A stretch of DNA of 64,000 nucleotides from an uncultured Mycoplasmatota bacterium (GTDB taxonomy: Bacteria; Bacillota_I; Bacilli_A; RF39; UBA660). The DNA is taken from the NCBI GenBank assembly GCA_946407055.1, contig CAMJMP010000002.1, forward strand, positions 1 through 64,000. Reading direction: 5' to 3'. Made by a program: the position numbers and the translations under genes. Below the pieces are notes generated by a model. The model did not search any database. It saw only the letters and a program-made list of their open reading frames with translations, and was not told the DNA's origin. The stretch's first letter is position 1; each line of letters opens with the position of its first letter. Of this stretch, positions 38,910-52,806 are shown piece after piece.

Positions 38910-39197
38910 ATGGGAATTATAAATCAAAGTAAAAATATAATACAAGGACATATAAATGAGTGGTTTAATTTAAGTGAAGACCTTTCAAGTAAAAGAATAG
39001 CCATTTGTAAGAAATGTCCATTATACAGACAGAATACTCCTGGACTTGGTGAAACTTGTGATAGGAGAAAGTGGTTAGATCCAAAAACAAACGATGTGTC
39101 TTTAGAAAAGAAAGACGGTTATATTAGAGGATGTGGTTGTAGATTGCGGGCTAAAACCACACTTCCTGAAACAATGTGTCCCGCATTTAAATGGTAA
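38910..39197 (+). CDS. Small zinc-binding protein
   Basis: 95 residues. ICKKCPLY, GETCDRR, GCGCRLR and MCPAFKW give a conserved set of Cys for zinc. Conserved position upstream of the structural genes in this phage group; role unknown. RBS AAAGGA upstream. Confidence 0.65.
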   Translation: MGIINQSKNIIQGHINEWFNLSEDLSSKRIAICKKCPLYRQNTPGLGETCDRRKWLDPKTNDVSLEKKDGYIRGCGCRLRAKTTLPETMCPAFKW

Positions 39198-39205
39198 TAT
39201 GTAAT

Positions 39206-39796
39206 ATGAATAATCTTAATAGAACAACTTTAACAGAACAAGAAAAATTCGCATTAAACGTAGCAAAAGCAAATGGACTCTCAGGAGACCTTTCAGTAAA
39301 TAATCAAGACCTTAACGTAATAGTAGATCGTGAAGCTCGTGCTAAATTCAACGATGAAGTAGATAAATTTAACGAAGCTACTATTGATTATGAGAAAAAG
39401 ATTCACGAAGCTAATGAAAGGCTTTCTAAAGATATGAACAATATTGAGTGTAAACCTTTATTCCAATATATTCATGTTGTACCTTATGATACAAACCCAT
39501 TCCAGAAATTGGAAAAGAAAGGAAATCTTATAATTCCAACTTATGAACCTACACATTTCAGTAATGAAACAGGTAAAGAAGAGAAAGATAAACCTTATAT
39601 TATTGTAGCTGATGTTGTAGAGATTGGACCTGAGGTTAAATTTGTAAAGCCAGGTGATGTAGTAATGTATCTTAGAATAAATGAACTCCCAGTTCCTCTT
39701 TATAATACAGGAATTAAGTGTGTTCAAGAGCGTAGTGTTATCGCTGTTATTAATGAAGGATTAAGTGAACGTTTTAAAAATATAACAAACAACTAA
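39206..39796 (+). CDS. GroES-like co-chaperonin fold protein
   Basis: 196 residues from ATG at 39206. Residues ~85-185 carry PYIIVADVVEIGPEVKFVKPGDVVMY and a preceding mobile-loop-like segment, the layout of Cpn10. The N-terminal 80 residues are a helical extension. May help host GroEL fold virion proteins. No TAG codons. Confidence 0.6.
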   Translation: MNNLNRTTLTEQEKFALNVAKANGLSGDLSVNNQDLNVIVDREARAKFNDEVDKFNEATIDYEKKIHEANERLSKDMNNIECKPLFQYIHVVPYDTNPFQKLEKKGNLIIPTYEPTHFSNETGKEEKDKPYIIVADVVEIGPEVKFVKPGDVVMYLRINELPVPLYNTGIKCVQERSVIAVINEGLSERFKNITNN

Positions 39797-39797
39797 T

Positions 39798-40019
39798 ATG
39801 GAAGAAAAAATATATTTCATGCCAGGAGACATAGTAAGCTTGAAGTAGGATATTCCTAACAAGCCTACTATGCTTGTGGTTAAAAAGGAAACCTATATCT
39901 TTAAAAATCAAAAAGATAAATAGGATAATGGTTTAATGGGAATTCGTTGTAGATGGTTCGCAAATGATGGAACTCTACAAGAAGCAATTTTTAATACAAA
40001 AGATCTTATAAAACTATGA
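39798..40019 (+). CDS. 73-residue protein with two TAGs
   Basis: MEEKIYFMPGDIVSLK[Q]D ... KDK[Q]DNGLMGIRC, TGA overlapping the next ATG. Small beta-type protein with a GDIV start like SH3 folds. Unknown. Confidence 0.6.
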
Positions 40020-41758
40020 TTAACTATTTTCAACAAGGAGGACAAGTTGCTGATGAAAAGCAACAAATGCAAGAAATGTTTATGCAGTATCTTGCAGAAA
40101 AATATCAAACAGAAGATATAAACGCATTAGTTTAGCAATTATAGTCAGAACCAGGTGAAACAGGTGAAACTAAATTAGAAGATGAATTAATCTCATTTCA
40201 ATAGATGTTACAACAAGGTGGACAAGCACCATTAATGGCAGAAAAAGGAGCAAAATTAGATTATATTAAATCACTTAAAGGATTTTGTCCAGACGGAACA
40301 CAAGTTGAATATTATAAAAATGGTAAGAAAATTTGTGGTAAGTGTATTGCTAAACAAGAAAATGGTGCTAAAATGAACCAGAAGAAATTCTTTACTCCAG
40401 CTGATGTTCCATCTGCTTGTAAAGGAGGAAAAGCTAAGAAATCTTGCAATGGTGCTAAACTTACTAAGAAATGTAAAACAGGTGGAACCATAGAATTTTT
40501 TCAAAAAGGAGGAACTCCTAAACTTCAAACTATAACTGTTGATGGTAAACAATATGGTCGTTATAAAGCTGGACAGCAATGGAGAGAAGTAAATAATGGT
40601 AAATTAGGTTCTGCTAAATACGATATTCGTAATGGTAAAGCACAAATCTTATTAACTAAGGCTGCTAAAGAGCGTGAAGCAAATGAATCAACTGTAGTAA
40701 AAGCAAGTGGTGCAAATGCTAAAAACGCTAAATATGGTAAAACATATAGAGGTGGAGTTTATGCAAATGCTGCATCTCAAGCTGAAGCTGAGAAACGTGC
40801 TATTAACGATAAAGTACAATATTACGATTATAACGGTAAAGTTTATAAAACTAAGTGGAATGATACTCCAACTGCACAAGGTGTAATTGATAATAGAGTT
40901 GAAATGGCTGGTCTTTACGGAAACGACTTAGGTTGGCGTAATTCTGGACGTTATAATGCTAAATCTAGACAGCATCGTAATAATGAAAGAATTTCTGCAA
41001 ACGGAATGTCTGATGCACAATTTAATGCACAAATTGATGCACAAAGACAACAACAATTTGCTGATCAACATAACGCAGAACTTGCAGATAGAGATTTAGC
41101 AAAACGCGCAATTGCATCTGAACTTATGGATGCTTCTACAGCAGGTTTAGCACGTGGATTTAATCCATTCGGATATACAAATGATATAGTTAATGGAAAT
41201 TATGGTTCACTTGCAGGTAGAGGTGTTGAAGCAGGTCTTACTCTCGCTGGTGGATCACTTATGCCTAAGATTCCTGGTATGCACAGACTTGGAAGATATT
41301 CTGATGTATTAAGACTTAGTTTAAATAAAGGATTTGACAAAGTTGATAATTTCTTATGGAATGGTGTTCCTCAAAAAATTGTAAGTTGGGGTGGACGTTA
41401 TATGCCAAAGAATAATGGTGGCTTTGTTAGAACTTATTTTGCTGAACCTTCAATGAGAACAGGTTTAGAAAATGCTAATCCTGTTGATTTAACAGTTAAT
41501 ATTGGAGGTAAGATGGCTAAAGGTGCTGTTGAAGGTGCTAAAAATGCTGGTAGCAAGATTGGAACAAGTCTTTCTGAGTTTGGACAAGATGTTGGTGCAT
41601 TAGGTAGACAAATTGGACAAGGAGTTAGTAACACTGGTGCTAAAGTTAAAAACGCTTGGGTTAATCATCCTGATGATGTTATGTTAGGTGCTGGAGTTAT
41701 AGTTCCTTCAAGTACAGCAGTTGGAATAGCTGGATATAACTATTTTAATAATAAATAA
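40016..41758 (+). CDS. Structural protein, three TAGs
   Basis: 580 residues. True start is ATG at 40016; without recoding only a 517-residue frame from 40205 is seen. N-terminal Gln-rich part, then repeated EKGAKL / ENGAKM / CNGAKL / GGTIEF motifs and CGKC, a long polar stretch, and hydrophobic segments near residues 365-400 and at the C-terminus (VMLGAGVIVPSSTAVGIAG). Likely virion protein, possibly ejected with DNA. Confidence 0.65.
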
Positions 41759-41765
41759 TTGAATT

Positions 41766-42350
41766 ATGCAAAAGATCTTTGTATACAATAATGGAACAGG
41801 ACAAATTGAATTAAACATTCCTGAAATAATTTTAATTGATGAATTTCATGCTTTGATGGATAATAAGAGAAATGTTTGTAAAGAAGATCCTGAAGGTATT
41901 CAACATTTAAGAGCATTTAGAGAATTTACTTATATTTGGTTAGCTATTGATTGGTTAAGTTTATATAATGATTATTCTAATCAAGAAAGACACCAAGAAG
42001 CATTAAGAGATTCTCAATTAACTGAAGAAGAATTTAATGATCCTATATTTAGAGCAGCTTGTAGAAAATATCGTGAATTACAAAACTCAACACGATCAAT
42101 TAAACTTTTACAAGCTGCTCAATTAACAGTAGATAAATTTATTGACTACTTTACTAATATAGACCCAGAAGAAAGAGATCCTCAAACTGGAAAACCTATA
42201 TTTAAAGTAAAAGACATTATGGCAGAAATGTCTAACCTTAGTAAAGTGTTAGAAGAATTGAAAATTTTAACTGACCAAGTTAAGAAAGATACACAAGCTG
42301 AATCTAAAATTAGAGCAGGAGCAACAGAAGGATATACTCCTAATTTTTAA
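41766..42350 (+). CDS. Possible small terminase subunit
   Basis: 194 residues, helical, directly upstream of terL (3 nt). FREFTYIWLAIDWLSLYNDY and acidic EEFNDP segments. Position and size suggest TerS, but no HTH is clear. Confidence 0.45.
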   Translation: MQKIFVYNNGTGQIELNIPEIILIDEFHALMDNKRNVCKEDPEGIQHLRAFREFTYIWLAIDWLSLYNDYSNQERHQEALRDSQLTEEEFNDPIFRAACRKYRELQNSTRSIKLLQAAQLTVDKFIDYFTNIDPEERDPQTGKPIFKVKDIMAEMSNLSKVLEELKILTDQVKKDTQAESKIRAGATEGYTPNF

Positions 42351-42352
42351 TT

Positions 42353-44755
42353 ATGAGTGAAATTAAATATAATAAAGATGGAAGTATTGCTAAGAAAAGA
42401 GGACGTCCTAAAAAGTAGAAACCTGAAATTCCAATAGAACTTCCACAAGAAGTACAAGATATAATTAAAAAGGCTACTGAAGAAGTTCCAAAAATTACTG
42501 AAGTTCAAGAAGATCCATTAGCTAAAGTAAAAGAAGCTGTAAGAGATTCTTTTAATGGATGGGATGTTCCTAAAGAAGAACGTATTACACGTTTTGATAA
42601 AAGACTTTCTTATGAACTTACTGGATATAAACCAATTACTGCAACTAAAAGTTTAGACTTTAGACCAGAATGGTTTACAGAAGCCAGAGATACCTTTTTA
42701 AGAACAGGTAAATATTGTAGTTATCCATTTCGTTCTAAAGCATACGATGACTTTTGGCATGAAGAATATGTAAGATGTAGAGATGGATATACTGTAAATG
42801 GTTATACACTTACAGGACCAAACTATTATTATCTTAACTATTATCAATTACCTAATATTGATGTAGAGAAAGCGGGTAGTGGACGTTTAGCTGTATTTCC
42901 AAAATTCTTAGTATTTCAATATGAGTTCTTTCATTATTTTGAAATATGTAGAATACTTAAAAAAGATGTATGTTTGATGAAAGCTCGTGGAGTAGGATTT
43001 AGTGAGATTAACGCTGCCATTTGTGCTTGTATTTATAATTGCTTTAGAGAAAGTAACTGTATGATAACAGCACAACTTAAAAACTATCTTGATAAATCAT
43101 TAGATAAAGCATGGAACGCTTTATCTTTTACAAACGATAATACAAGTGGTGGTATGTTCAAACTTACACAAGTGCATAACACTCAATATTATAAAAAATC
43201 ATCTTGGTACAAAAAAGAAAACGGACAAGATATTGAAACAGGTTGGAAATCACAAATCGTAGGAATTGTAGCAGATACTGATGCTAAGATTCGTGGTGAT
43301 CGTGTTGACTTACTTGTTTATGAAGAGGCTGGATCAAATACAGCTTTACGAAAATCTTATATTAAGGGTAAAGCCTTAATATATATTGGTGGTAAAAAGT
43401 TCGGAATAAGAATGTGTGGTGGTACAGGAGGAGACCGCGGTATTGCACTTGCAGACCTTGCAGATATGTATAATGATCCTGAGTCTTTTGATGTATTACC
43501 ATTTTATCACAATTATACACCGTCTGGAGATTGGATTGAAACTGCTTATTTCATTCCTTCTTATATTGGAGCTGTAACAGAATACGGAGAAGATGCTGAT
43601 GGTGTTAAAAGAAGACTTCTTGATGAAAGAGGTTATTGTTTTTGGGAAAATTACAAAGAACAATTAGATTACGATAGATCCAAAATTAAAAATCCTAAAG
43701 CATTAATTGAACATTGCGCAGAGTATTGTTATACTGCTGATGAAGCCTTTGCACTTGAGGGTGAAAATAAATTTAATAAAGTTTTATTAACAGAACAATT
43801 AATGCGTATTCGTGTTTTAAAACAAGCACCTAAATTTGATTATGGTGTACTTAAATTTAAATACGAGTCTGGAAAACAACATACAAGTGAAAACGTAAGA
43901 GGTGTAACTTGGCAATCTACCGCTAAAGGTCCAGGAACAATCAAGATTCTTGAGCATCCTTTATGGGAATGTCAACCTAAGAAAGATGAATCTGGAATGA
44001 TAATCTGGAATCCACCTGATAAACAAGCTAATTTATATGTAGCTGGTTGTGACGGTATTGACTTAGGTAAACAAGATACATCTGAATATACAAAAGACCC
44101 TTCTGATTTTTGTCTTGTTATTTATAAAAGACAATTTGGATTAAGTGATCCACAGATTGTTGCTATTTATAAAGATAGACCACAAGACATAAGAGAAGCA
44201 CATGAAACCGCAGTTAAATTAGCAATGTATTATAATTGTTTAATTAACATAGAGGCTTCACGTATATCGTTAGTCGGATATTGTAGAGACCGTGGATGGT
44301 TAAATTATTTAATGAAACGTCCAAGTATGTGTTTTTCTGATGTTACAAGAAAACATAGAGCAGGTTTACAATATGGTGTTCCTGCTACTGTAGCAAACAT
44401 TGACCACCATACCGATTTAACAAGAGATTTCATAAATGACTATTCACAAGGTATTTGGTTTGAAGAGTTCTTAGTAGAAGCTACCAAATATAGTGATGAA
44501 GAAAAACGTAAATTCGATATTATTGCTGCTACAGGTATGGCACTTATGGGTAATGAAGAATTAGGTTCATTAGTTCCTAAAACAGTTGCACCTGTAGAAG
44601 TAAGACATCAAGATATTGGATATTATACAGATGATAGAGGAATTAAACGATTTGGTGTTATTCCAGATAAATACGCTGTTAAACTTAAAATAACACCTCC
44701 AACTAAAACATATGGATATGGAAGACAAACTAACCCAAGATATAGAGACTATTAA
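42353..44755 (+). CDS. terL: Terminase large subunit
   Basis: 800 residues with one TAG at codon 22. ATPase part: MKARGVGFSE is the Walker A-type P-loop; VDLLVYEEAGS is Walker B with catalytic Glu. Nuclease part: AGCDGIDLGKQDTSE, and FDIIAATGMALMG near the end with acidic residues. Pumps and cuts DNA during packaging. Length fits crAss-like TerL. Start at 42353 restores an N-terminus missed under the standard code. Confidence 0.9.
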
Positions 44756-44999
44756 ACAAGAAGTTATTGATATAGTTGAAGAATTATATGAATGTAAATT
44801 TATAGGTAAATTAAAAGTTACAGCATTAGATCCTGTTGGATATTCTGTAGCAATTGATTTATTATAGGGTGAAGATCCCATATTTATCACTGCAGAATTT
44901 CCTCATGATAAATTCTTAAAATTCTTATGTGAAGAATTAAGAATGAGAACTTTAGATAGAGTACAATTATTTGGTTTATATAAAGTATTTCCTAAATGA
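44718..44999 (+). CDS. Hypothetical, one TAG
   Basis: 93 residues from ATG at 44718 (44712 possible). MEDKLTQDIETIKQEVIDIV then GYSVAIDLL[Q]GEDPIF. Overlaps terL and the portal gene, so tightly coupled. Unknown. Confidence 0.6.
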
Positions 45000-47191
45000 C
45001 TGCTGAAGACGAAAGATTAATAGAATTAACAAACAGAACGATTTCTGATTTAGTATACGAAAAGACGGAACTTCAGAAAGCGTATAACATATATAATGGA
45101 AAACGCGACAAAGAGTAGTATAAGTATCTTGAAGATAATTTCGGAATAGGTACACCTACCTCTGTCGAGTTTACTCCATTAGTAAGAAAGCACGTTGATG
45201 CTATGGTAGGTGAGTTTTTAGGAACTCCTATATTACCAAAAATTACGTGTAAAGATAAAGAAACAATAAGTAATATACAACGTGAAAAGCAACTTAAAAT
45301 AAATGCTGAAATTGTAGATTATTTAAAGCATCATTTACAAAATTAGATTTTAAGATTTATTACAGGAAAAGCAATGGATGATACTTCTGTTAAAAATAAA
45401 CTTCAACAAATTGTAGAAGATTTAGATGAAGATTTTATTTCTGAATATGAAGTTGCTGCTTAGAATGTAATACAATATATTTTACAAAGTAGAAGAACTG
45501 ATTTATTAACTAAATTAAAGTTAATTTTACTTGATTTATTTATATCAGGATATACTTTTTATAGAGCTAAACCTTCTACTGCAAAAACTAATGTTGAAGT
45601 AGAAGTTTTAGATCCAAGAAATACATTTATTGATAGAAATCCAGAATCTCCTTATGTAAAAGATTCATATAGAGCTGTAGTTAGAAAATGGTTGAGTAGA
45701 CCAGAAATATTAGCTCGTTATGGAAAAGATTTATCAAAAGAAGATGTTGATAAATTAAGAGAAGAATTTGAAGGATTAGATCAAGGTGGAAGTTTTTATA
45801 GAAGAAGTCTCGAAGGTGTTCCTTCTCCAATGTCAGAAGGAATACAAGCAAGATTTGAAGGAACAATAGGTCTTGATGCTGAAAGTAATGCAAATTATAG
45901 ACTAATTCCTGTATATGAAGTAGAATGGATAGAAACCGATGAAAATTTTGTAATGCAGAGATATGAAACAATTCGTATTGGAGATAACCAATCAGAAGAT
46001 AGTTTCTTTATCTTAAAAGGAAAGAATGAAAATGTAGTTCGTTCTAAAGATGATCCTGCATTTTGTACATTATCAATAAATGGTTTATACTTTTTAAATA
46101 GAAACGATGAACCTTATTCTTTAGTTTTAGCTTGCGCGCATCTTCAAGACAAATATGATATACTTCACTTTTTCAGAGATAATCTTATTGCAAATAGTGG
46201 CACTGTTGGTGATTGGATCGATGTCTCGCTTATTCCAACATATTTAGGACCAGAACCAACAGAAAGACTGCTTAAATGGATCAGTTACAAAAAATCAGGA
46301 ATAGGATTAATTGATACAGCTCAAGAAGGTAGAATTGCTTCAGGACAAGCTCCACTTAATCAAACTTTTAGTGGCTTTGATGATACTATTAAAGCTCAAG
46401 CAATTCAATCTATACAATTAGCAATAGAAGATGTTGAAAATAACTGCTCTTCTATTACAGGTGTATTTAGAGAAAGACTTCAAGGTATAGAACAACGTGA
46501 TGCTGTTACTAATATTAAACAAGGTGTTCAAAACTCGTTTATTGTAACTAAGCAATGGTTCCATCAAATGGATACTATTACTGCAGAATTATTAATTGAT
46601 TCTTTAAATGTTGCTAAAGTTGTTTATAAAAAAGGACTTACAGGAACAATTATTCTTGGTGATAAAAGACAGAAAATATTTACTGCTTTACCAGAATATT
46701 TCACAGTAACTGATTATGATATAAGTGTTGTTACAAGTTCTGAATTAATTCAAGACTTGGAACAAATAAAAGCAGTAGTTCCAGAATTTATTAAATCTGG
46801 ACAATTACCTGCTGATATATTATTTGAAATTATAACTTGTAAGAGTCCATCTGATATTAAAATAAAAATCAGAAAAGCCTTAAAGAAACAAAAAGAAGAA
46901 AATAATACAATTCAGCAATTACAACAACAATTACAAGAAGCTCAACAACAATTACAACAATTACAAAATGAAAATTCTCAGCTTAAATCTAAGGTTGAAG
47001 CACTTAATGAAAAGAGACTTCAATTAGATGCTCAGAAAATTCAACTTGATAATAAAGTTAATATGTTTAAAGCTCAAACTGATAGAGATTACAAAACAAT
47101 TGAAGCACAAGTTGATCAAGATAAAGTTAAGATAGAACAGGCTCAATTATACGATAATAATCCATATAATGATAAAATTAGAATGTCATGA
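44996..47191 (+). CDS. Portal protein
   Basis: 731 residues with three TAGs, all in the first 165 codons. Placed after terL; segments VEVLDPRNTFIDRNPESP, YRAVVRKWLSRPEI, GVFRERLQGIEQRDAVTNIKQGV match portal proteins of this phage group. The C-terminal 120 residues are a Gln-rich coiled coil, expected at the portal barrel. Forms the dodecameric DNA channel. Confidence 0.8.
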
Positions 47192-50100
47192 ATAAAAAGT
47201 TATCAAGTTTCGAAAGTATATCTACCTCAGAAATAAATGATAGTTCAGTTTATGTATCTGCTGTTTAGAAATTAAAAGATGGTAGTTATAAAAATATTAA
47301 TATTCCTATTTCTCAACTTTCTGGTTTATGGAATAACGATGTTCAACTGGCTATTGCTAATGCAGATTTTGAGGGAGGTGCAATTGATGCTGAAGTAATT
47401 CATCAGGCTGCTTTATAGGCAGTAGATGCTGCATTAACAGAAGCAAGACAGGCTGTTAATGCAGCTATCGCTGCTGCAAATGATTTTGCAGGAGATGTTG
47501 CTACAGGTAATACAGCAACATAGAAAGCAATTGCTGATGCTCAACAGCAATTAAATCAAGCTATTCAAGATGGACAATCTGTAGTAGCTTAGATGCAAAC
47601 TATGTATGCACAATATTTTGGAGATAATGGTGAAGTGCGTCAAGCATTAAACGAAGCAAATAGAGATTTAAATACATCTAGAGCACTTTTAACTTCAGCA
47701 CAAGAAGATTTACAAGCATTAGCAAATGGTGAAATTACTCCAGAAAGTTTACATGAAATCGAAAGAACTGTAAACGGAATTAAAGAAATGTGGGGAATTG
47801 AAGGTACTTATGTTAATTCAGAAGGTACTGTTGCAAATAAAGTGTTAGAATATGTAGACATGGCATTAGCACAAAAGAATTTAAAAATGACTAACATTAA
47901 TGGTGAAACTAATAATGTTACATCATTTGAACAACTTGTTGATGCTGCTAATGGAATGTACACAACTACATTAAATAGAATGAATACTGCTGAACAAAAA
48001 GTTACTCAAATGCAAGAAGAGTGGGATGTAACAAAAGGTGAAATGTCAGAATATGTAAAAACTTCTGACTTTAGCGATCCTACTAAAGCATCACTTAAAT
48101 CAGCAGTAAAATCAATGACTGATAGTTTAATTAAACAAACAGTTAGAGATACAACTTTAGATGTAATCACAACAATAACTATTCCTATTAACTCACCTCA
48201 AGGTTATACAGTGAGAGTTCCAAATATTGAAAAAGAAACTTTCTATTATATGTCTTGGGATGATGCAGAAGGTGATAATGCAATTCCTTTAAATTATCAA
48301 TTTAAAGTAGTTGCAAGTGGTAATGCTGTCCCATCTGCAGATAATAATAGTTGGAGTCCTTTAACTTTAGATGGAGTTAATTCTCCTACTGTTGTAGCCT
48401 ATGACAATGAAAATGTTATTCCAGATACTAATGATAGATATTTATTCATTCAGTATAATGGATTAGGACCAGCAACTAAACAAATTGATGTAAAAGTATG
48501 TATTGAAAAATACTTATCACAAACACAAATATAGCAAACAGCTAATGCTATTGTTTTATCTGCAATTAATAGTTTAAAAGAAGGAGGACAATTAGCATCT
48601 AGTTTAACTCTTACAGACGACCAAATTAGTACAGCTGTAAGAAGATATTTTAATAGTATTAATTTCAATGCAACTAGCATAAAACAAACTGCCGATCTTA
48701 TTCAACAAACAGTATTAAGTTTCTTAGACGAAGGAAACAACAATTATAGAACATTACAATCTGTAATTAAATCTGCTAAAGATTCTATTGAACAATCTGT
48801 TGAAGATTATACTTTAACTTTATTAGAAGAATTTAAAAATAGTGCTCCTAATACTGACCATAAAATAAATACTGATTATAGTATTGATAATAGTGGTTCA
48901 AGTATCACATTTAAAAATAGAAGAAGAATTATTTCAAATCTTGAACAAGGACATACATATTTTATAAAATGCGTTGCTTTATCAAAAATTTATTATAAGT
49001 ACGGAACTTATAATTTTGCAAATGTAAACGTAGATGTTGCTTTCCTTGAAAATGAAAATAACGGATGGACTAAAGTTGTAACTCCAGATTCTATTAAAGT
49101 AGATGTTCCTAGTGATGCATCTTGGAGTACAATTACATTCTTCATAGAATGTGCAAAGAATAATGCTAATCCACCTCAGTATTTAGCAAATAATGATTTT
49201 TCTGTTCAAGTATTTGAAACTGCAACATCAAAAGCTGCTAATTTCAAAATTACTCCTGAAATGATTAAAGAAACCATTAGTGGTGATACAGGAGCTGATG
49301 GAATTATCCATTAGATTTATCAAAGACTTGCTCGTCCAAGTGGAACTTCAACAACATGGGGAGAAGTAGGTGGTGGATTCTTAAATCAAGCACAAGTTGA
49401 TGAGAGTGCAGAAGAAATATGTAGAACATTAATGGGAATGAGTACAGGAGATGCTTCTACTGATCCTATTGTTAGATCAAGTGAGTTAAAACAATCTTTA
49501 GATGAAATAAAATCAGATGTAAGTAAAATTCAGTATTTAGCTCTTAAAAACGAAGGAGATGATGCTCTTTCATCTGAATATTTCGGAATAAGTAATAAAT
49601 CTGGATTTAATTATTTAAATGGTATATCACAATATTAGAAAGGTCCAGAATTTGATATAACTCCAAATGCAGATGCTTTTGGATATTTTAAAATAAAGGT
49701 TCCTTATCCAAATACAGACTATACTCTTCTTTTAGTTGATTTAGATAAATATAATTTTGGAGAAGTTCACTTTGTAAATGCTGAAACTCTTAATAGCATT
49801 ACAGAAAATAACTTCAAACAAGATAAATCACATACATCTTGTGTTTATACACCTGATACTAATTATCCAACTAAAAATAAATTAAATCCATTACATTTTG
49901 AAAGTGTAACAACAGGATATTTATCATTTAAAATAATTAGAGCTGCTGGCAATAACAATACTTTAAATGCTACTTATTTTTAGAACAATCCTGTTCATGT
50001 AAAATTAGGTATTCCTACAGATGTTGCTGTTAGTAACATTAAACAAACAGCGGATTCTATAACAGAACAAGTAAGTAGTTTAGAAGAAACATGGGGTCCA

Positions 50101-52692
50101 AATGGAGAAAAAGCTCAATCATTAAATACAGCTTTATAGAGTATTACACCAAATGCTATAGAGTCTGTAGTAGCAGAAGAGATTGATGGTAAATTAACTG
50201 GTTACTCTACAATAGAACAAACTAAAGATTTTATTGCTTCTACTGTTGGTGCAGCTGGTGCAGTAACTAATAAATTCCATGATCCTTTATTTAAACATGA
50301 TTATAGTTATTGGCATAGAAGATATAGTAATTATCCAAATTATTCTAATATTGCAAATATAGTTAGTCCAGCTGCTAACGTATATAATAAATATTATGAT
50401 AATAACAATAATTATTATCAAATAAACTCTTCAAATATATTAGAAAAAGATCTTAAATCATTTATAATATATGATAATAATACTTTAAATATTAACGGTT
50501 TAAGTGCTGAAGATAGAAGACATATTTATGGATTATATACAAATTTAAAAGTAATATCTGGTAATAAGTATACAGCATCATTTTATATTAAATTACCTGC
50601 AGTTTTTAGTTCAGGATATACATCACTTATCGATGTTCCTAATTCAAATAACAAATTTAGATGTTCTTTCCAAAATCTTATGTTAAATGTAGGATTTGTA
50701 GATGAATTAGCAAAATTAACTCCTAATTTTTATATTACTCTTCTTTCTACAGAAAATTCTCTTGAAGATATAGAAAATACAGAATATACTATTGTTGATG
50801 GAGAAGAAGTTGAAAATTGGAGTTCAGAAACTCTTTATAATACTCAACATAAAAAAGCATATAAGTTTAATAATCAAGGAAATTTAACAGGAAATGGATT
50901 TAATAATGGATCAGTTGATCTTGATCAATTTGGATTATGGATTAAATTCGGATAGGGTAATTTATTAAATTATTTAAATAAAGCATTTACTATAAGTCTT
51001 GGAGATGTTGATAATTCTGGTATAAATATAGAATAGAATATAAGATATAGATGGTTTAAAATATGGTTTACATTTACTGCTGATAATAAGCATATTGTTA
51101 AAAATTCCGATACTTCATTAACAAATATTGTGGATGATCGTGATAGAGCATTTTGTTTTGAACCTTGGACTAATATTTATTCAAATAAATATTCAAGAAT
51201 ATTCTGTGAATTTGCTGCTCCTATGTTAAATTCTGGAACTACACCTTTAAAGTTTAGTTCTCAAGAAAAATCTGATGAAGTTTATAGTGTAATTAGTCAA
51301 ACTAAAAATGCAATTGATTTATCTATAAATAATGTTAGACAAGGATTAGAAAAAGTAGGAATAACAATAGATGCTGAACATCCAGAAAAAAGTAAAATAA
51401 AACTTAATGCAGATGTATTAGAAGCTGATTTAGCTGAAGCTACATTTACAGGAAATATTAAAGCAAAAAGTTTTGAAGTACAACCAGAAGGTAGTGATAG
51501 TTCTATTTCATTAGTTATTTATAATCCAGACGATACTAGTTTTGTTCATAAATATATAACTGATCACAATACAACTTTAAAAATAAGTGCGGGAACTCCT
51601 GTTTTAGTTTCAACTGTAGGTGAGGATGTATATTTAATAAACTTAACTAAGATTAATAAAAATGGAGACATTACATATTATTTTAAAATACGAACAGATA
51701 TTCCTATTACAATAAAAAATATAGGATATTCTGAAGAATCTGGAAGTACTATATCTACATTTAAAATTAAACCAGTAAAATACTTTTTAGATAATGTTTA
51801 TAATATATATTTAGAGAAATATGTAGCAGAATCAATTGTAGATACTTAGAATAACACAATAACACTTGGTAATGTTACTTCAAATTCTTTCTATAATAGT
51901 CTTAATTGTAGTGGTTTTACTTTTAAGTATTCTACAAATGAAGGTGATAAGTCATTAACTTTTGACGGTAATGATAAACCATATATAAAATCTACAGGAG
52001 TTTTAAAATACAAATCTATAAATTTAAAACAAGTTGCACAAAACATTAGAGATATTAATTATTTTTCTATTAATAGTCCTGTATTTTCATTAGATTATTC
52101 AAGGGGCGGCGATATTTATGATATGCCAATATACAGACATAATTTTAGTCAACCAGGTAATTCTGCTTATGATTCAGCTGGAAATCTTCATGTTACAAAT
52201 GAAGGTTCATTAAGAATGTTTAAAGTATATAAAAACATAAATAGTTCAGGAACATTAATTGATTTAACTCACTTTGAAAATAATAAGCGTTCTGATGATA
52301 AATATTGTTATGCTATAGAATCTAAAGATCGAACAACAGGAGAGATTTTCTATCAAATCTTAGGATTTTATAATATTACAACTTATTTTGGAGATCTTAC
52401 AAATAATAATCGTTATTATGGTGATATTTATGATGTTGAACAAGGTGATGGTTCAAAATGTTTTTCAATAGCAGAAAATATAATTAATAATTGTTTTGTA
52501 ATAGGATGTTTTATTAGTAAAAATCTTAATGAAAATACATTAACTGATAATAATAATAGCTATAGAGTATTTTTCAATGAAGATGAATGTACTAGACTTA
52601 ATGACAGATTATCACGTGGTTATGCAGGAGCAATAGGAAAAGCTAATAATTCTTGGAATAGTAAAAAAATTATAGTAGATAAGTACAATTAA
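47188..52692 (+). CDS. Giant tail/fibre protein, 12 TAGs
   Basis: 1834 residues once about 12 TAGs are read as Gln; under the standard code it breaks into pieces at 47593, 49432, 50680, 51130 and 52123, all in one frame. N-terminal ~120 residues Ala/Gln helical; repeated IKQTADxIxQxV units at about residues 500, 960 and 1380, as in tail-tip and fibre proteins; C-terminal half beta-rich with sugar-binding look. Likely receptor binding or baseplate. Confidence 0.75.
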
Positions 52693-52700
52693 TAAAATTA

Positions 52701-52732
52701 AAATGGAAGGGAATGATTCTCTTCCATTTTTT
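52701..52732 (+). terminator. Intrinsic terminator
   Basis: AAATGGAAG/CTTCCATTT stem then TTTATTTATTT; ends the terL-portal-fibre transcript. Confidence 0.8.
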
Positions 52733-52751
52733 ATTTATTTATAAAATAAAT

Positions 52752-52782
52752 TTTGAAAATTTAAATATTTAGTTTACTTTTA
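52752..52782 (+). promoter_or_regulatory. Bacteroides-type promoter
   Basis: TTTG (52752-52755) - 19 nt - TACTTTTA, right after the terminator and before the gene at 52807. Confidence 0.55.
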
Positions 52783-52806
52783 TAAATAATCAATAAATAT
52801 GTAATT

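Noticed and set aside
47188..52692. Several separate tail genes or a frameshifted pseudogene
   Set aside because: All fragments share one frame and are broken only by TAG, never TAA or TGA, so it is one recoded gene.
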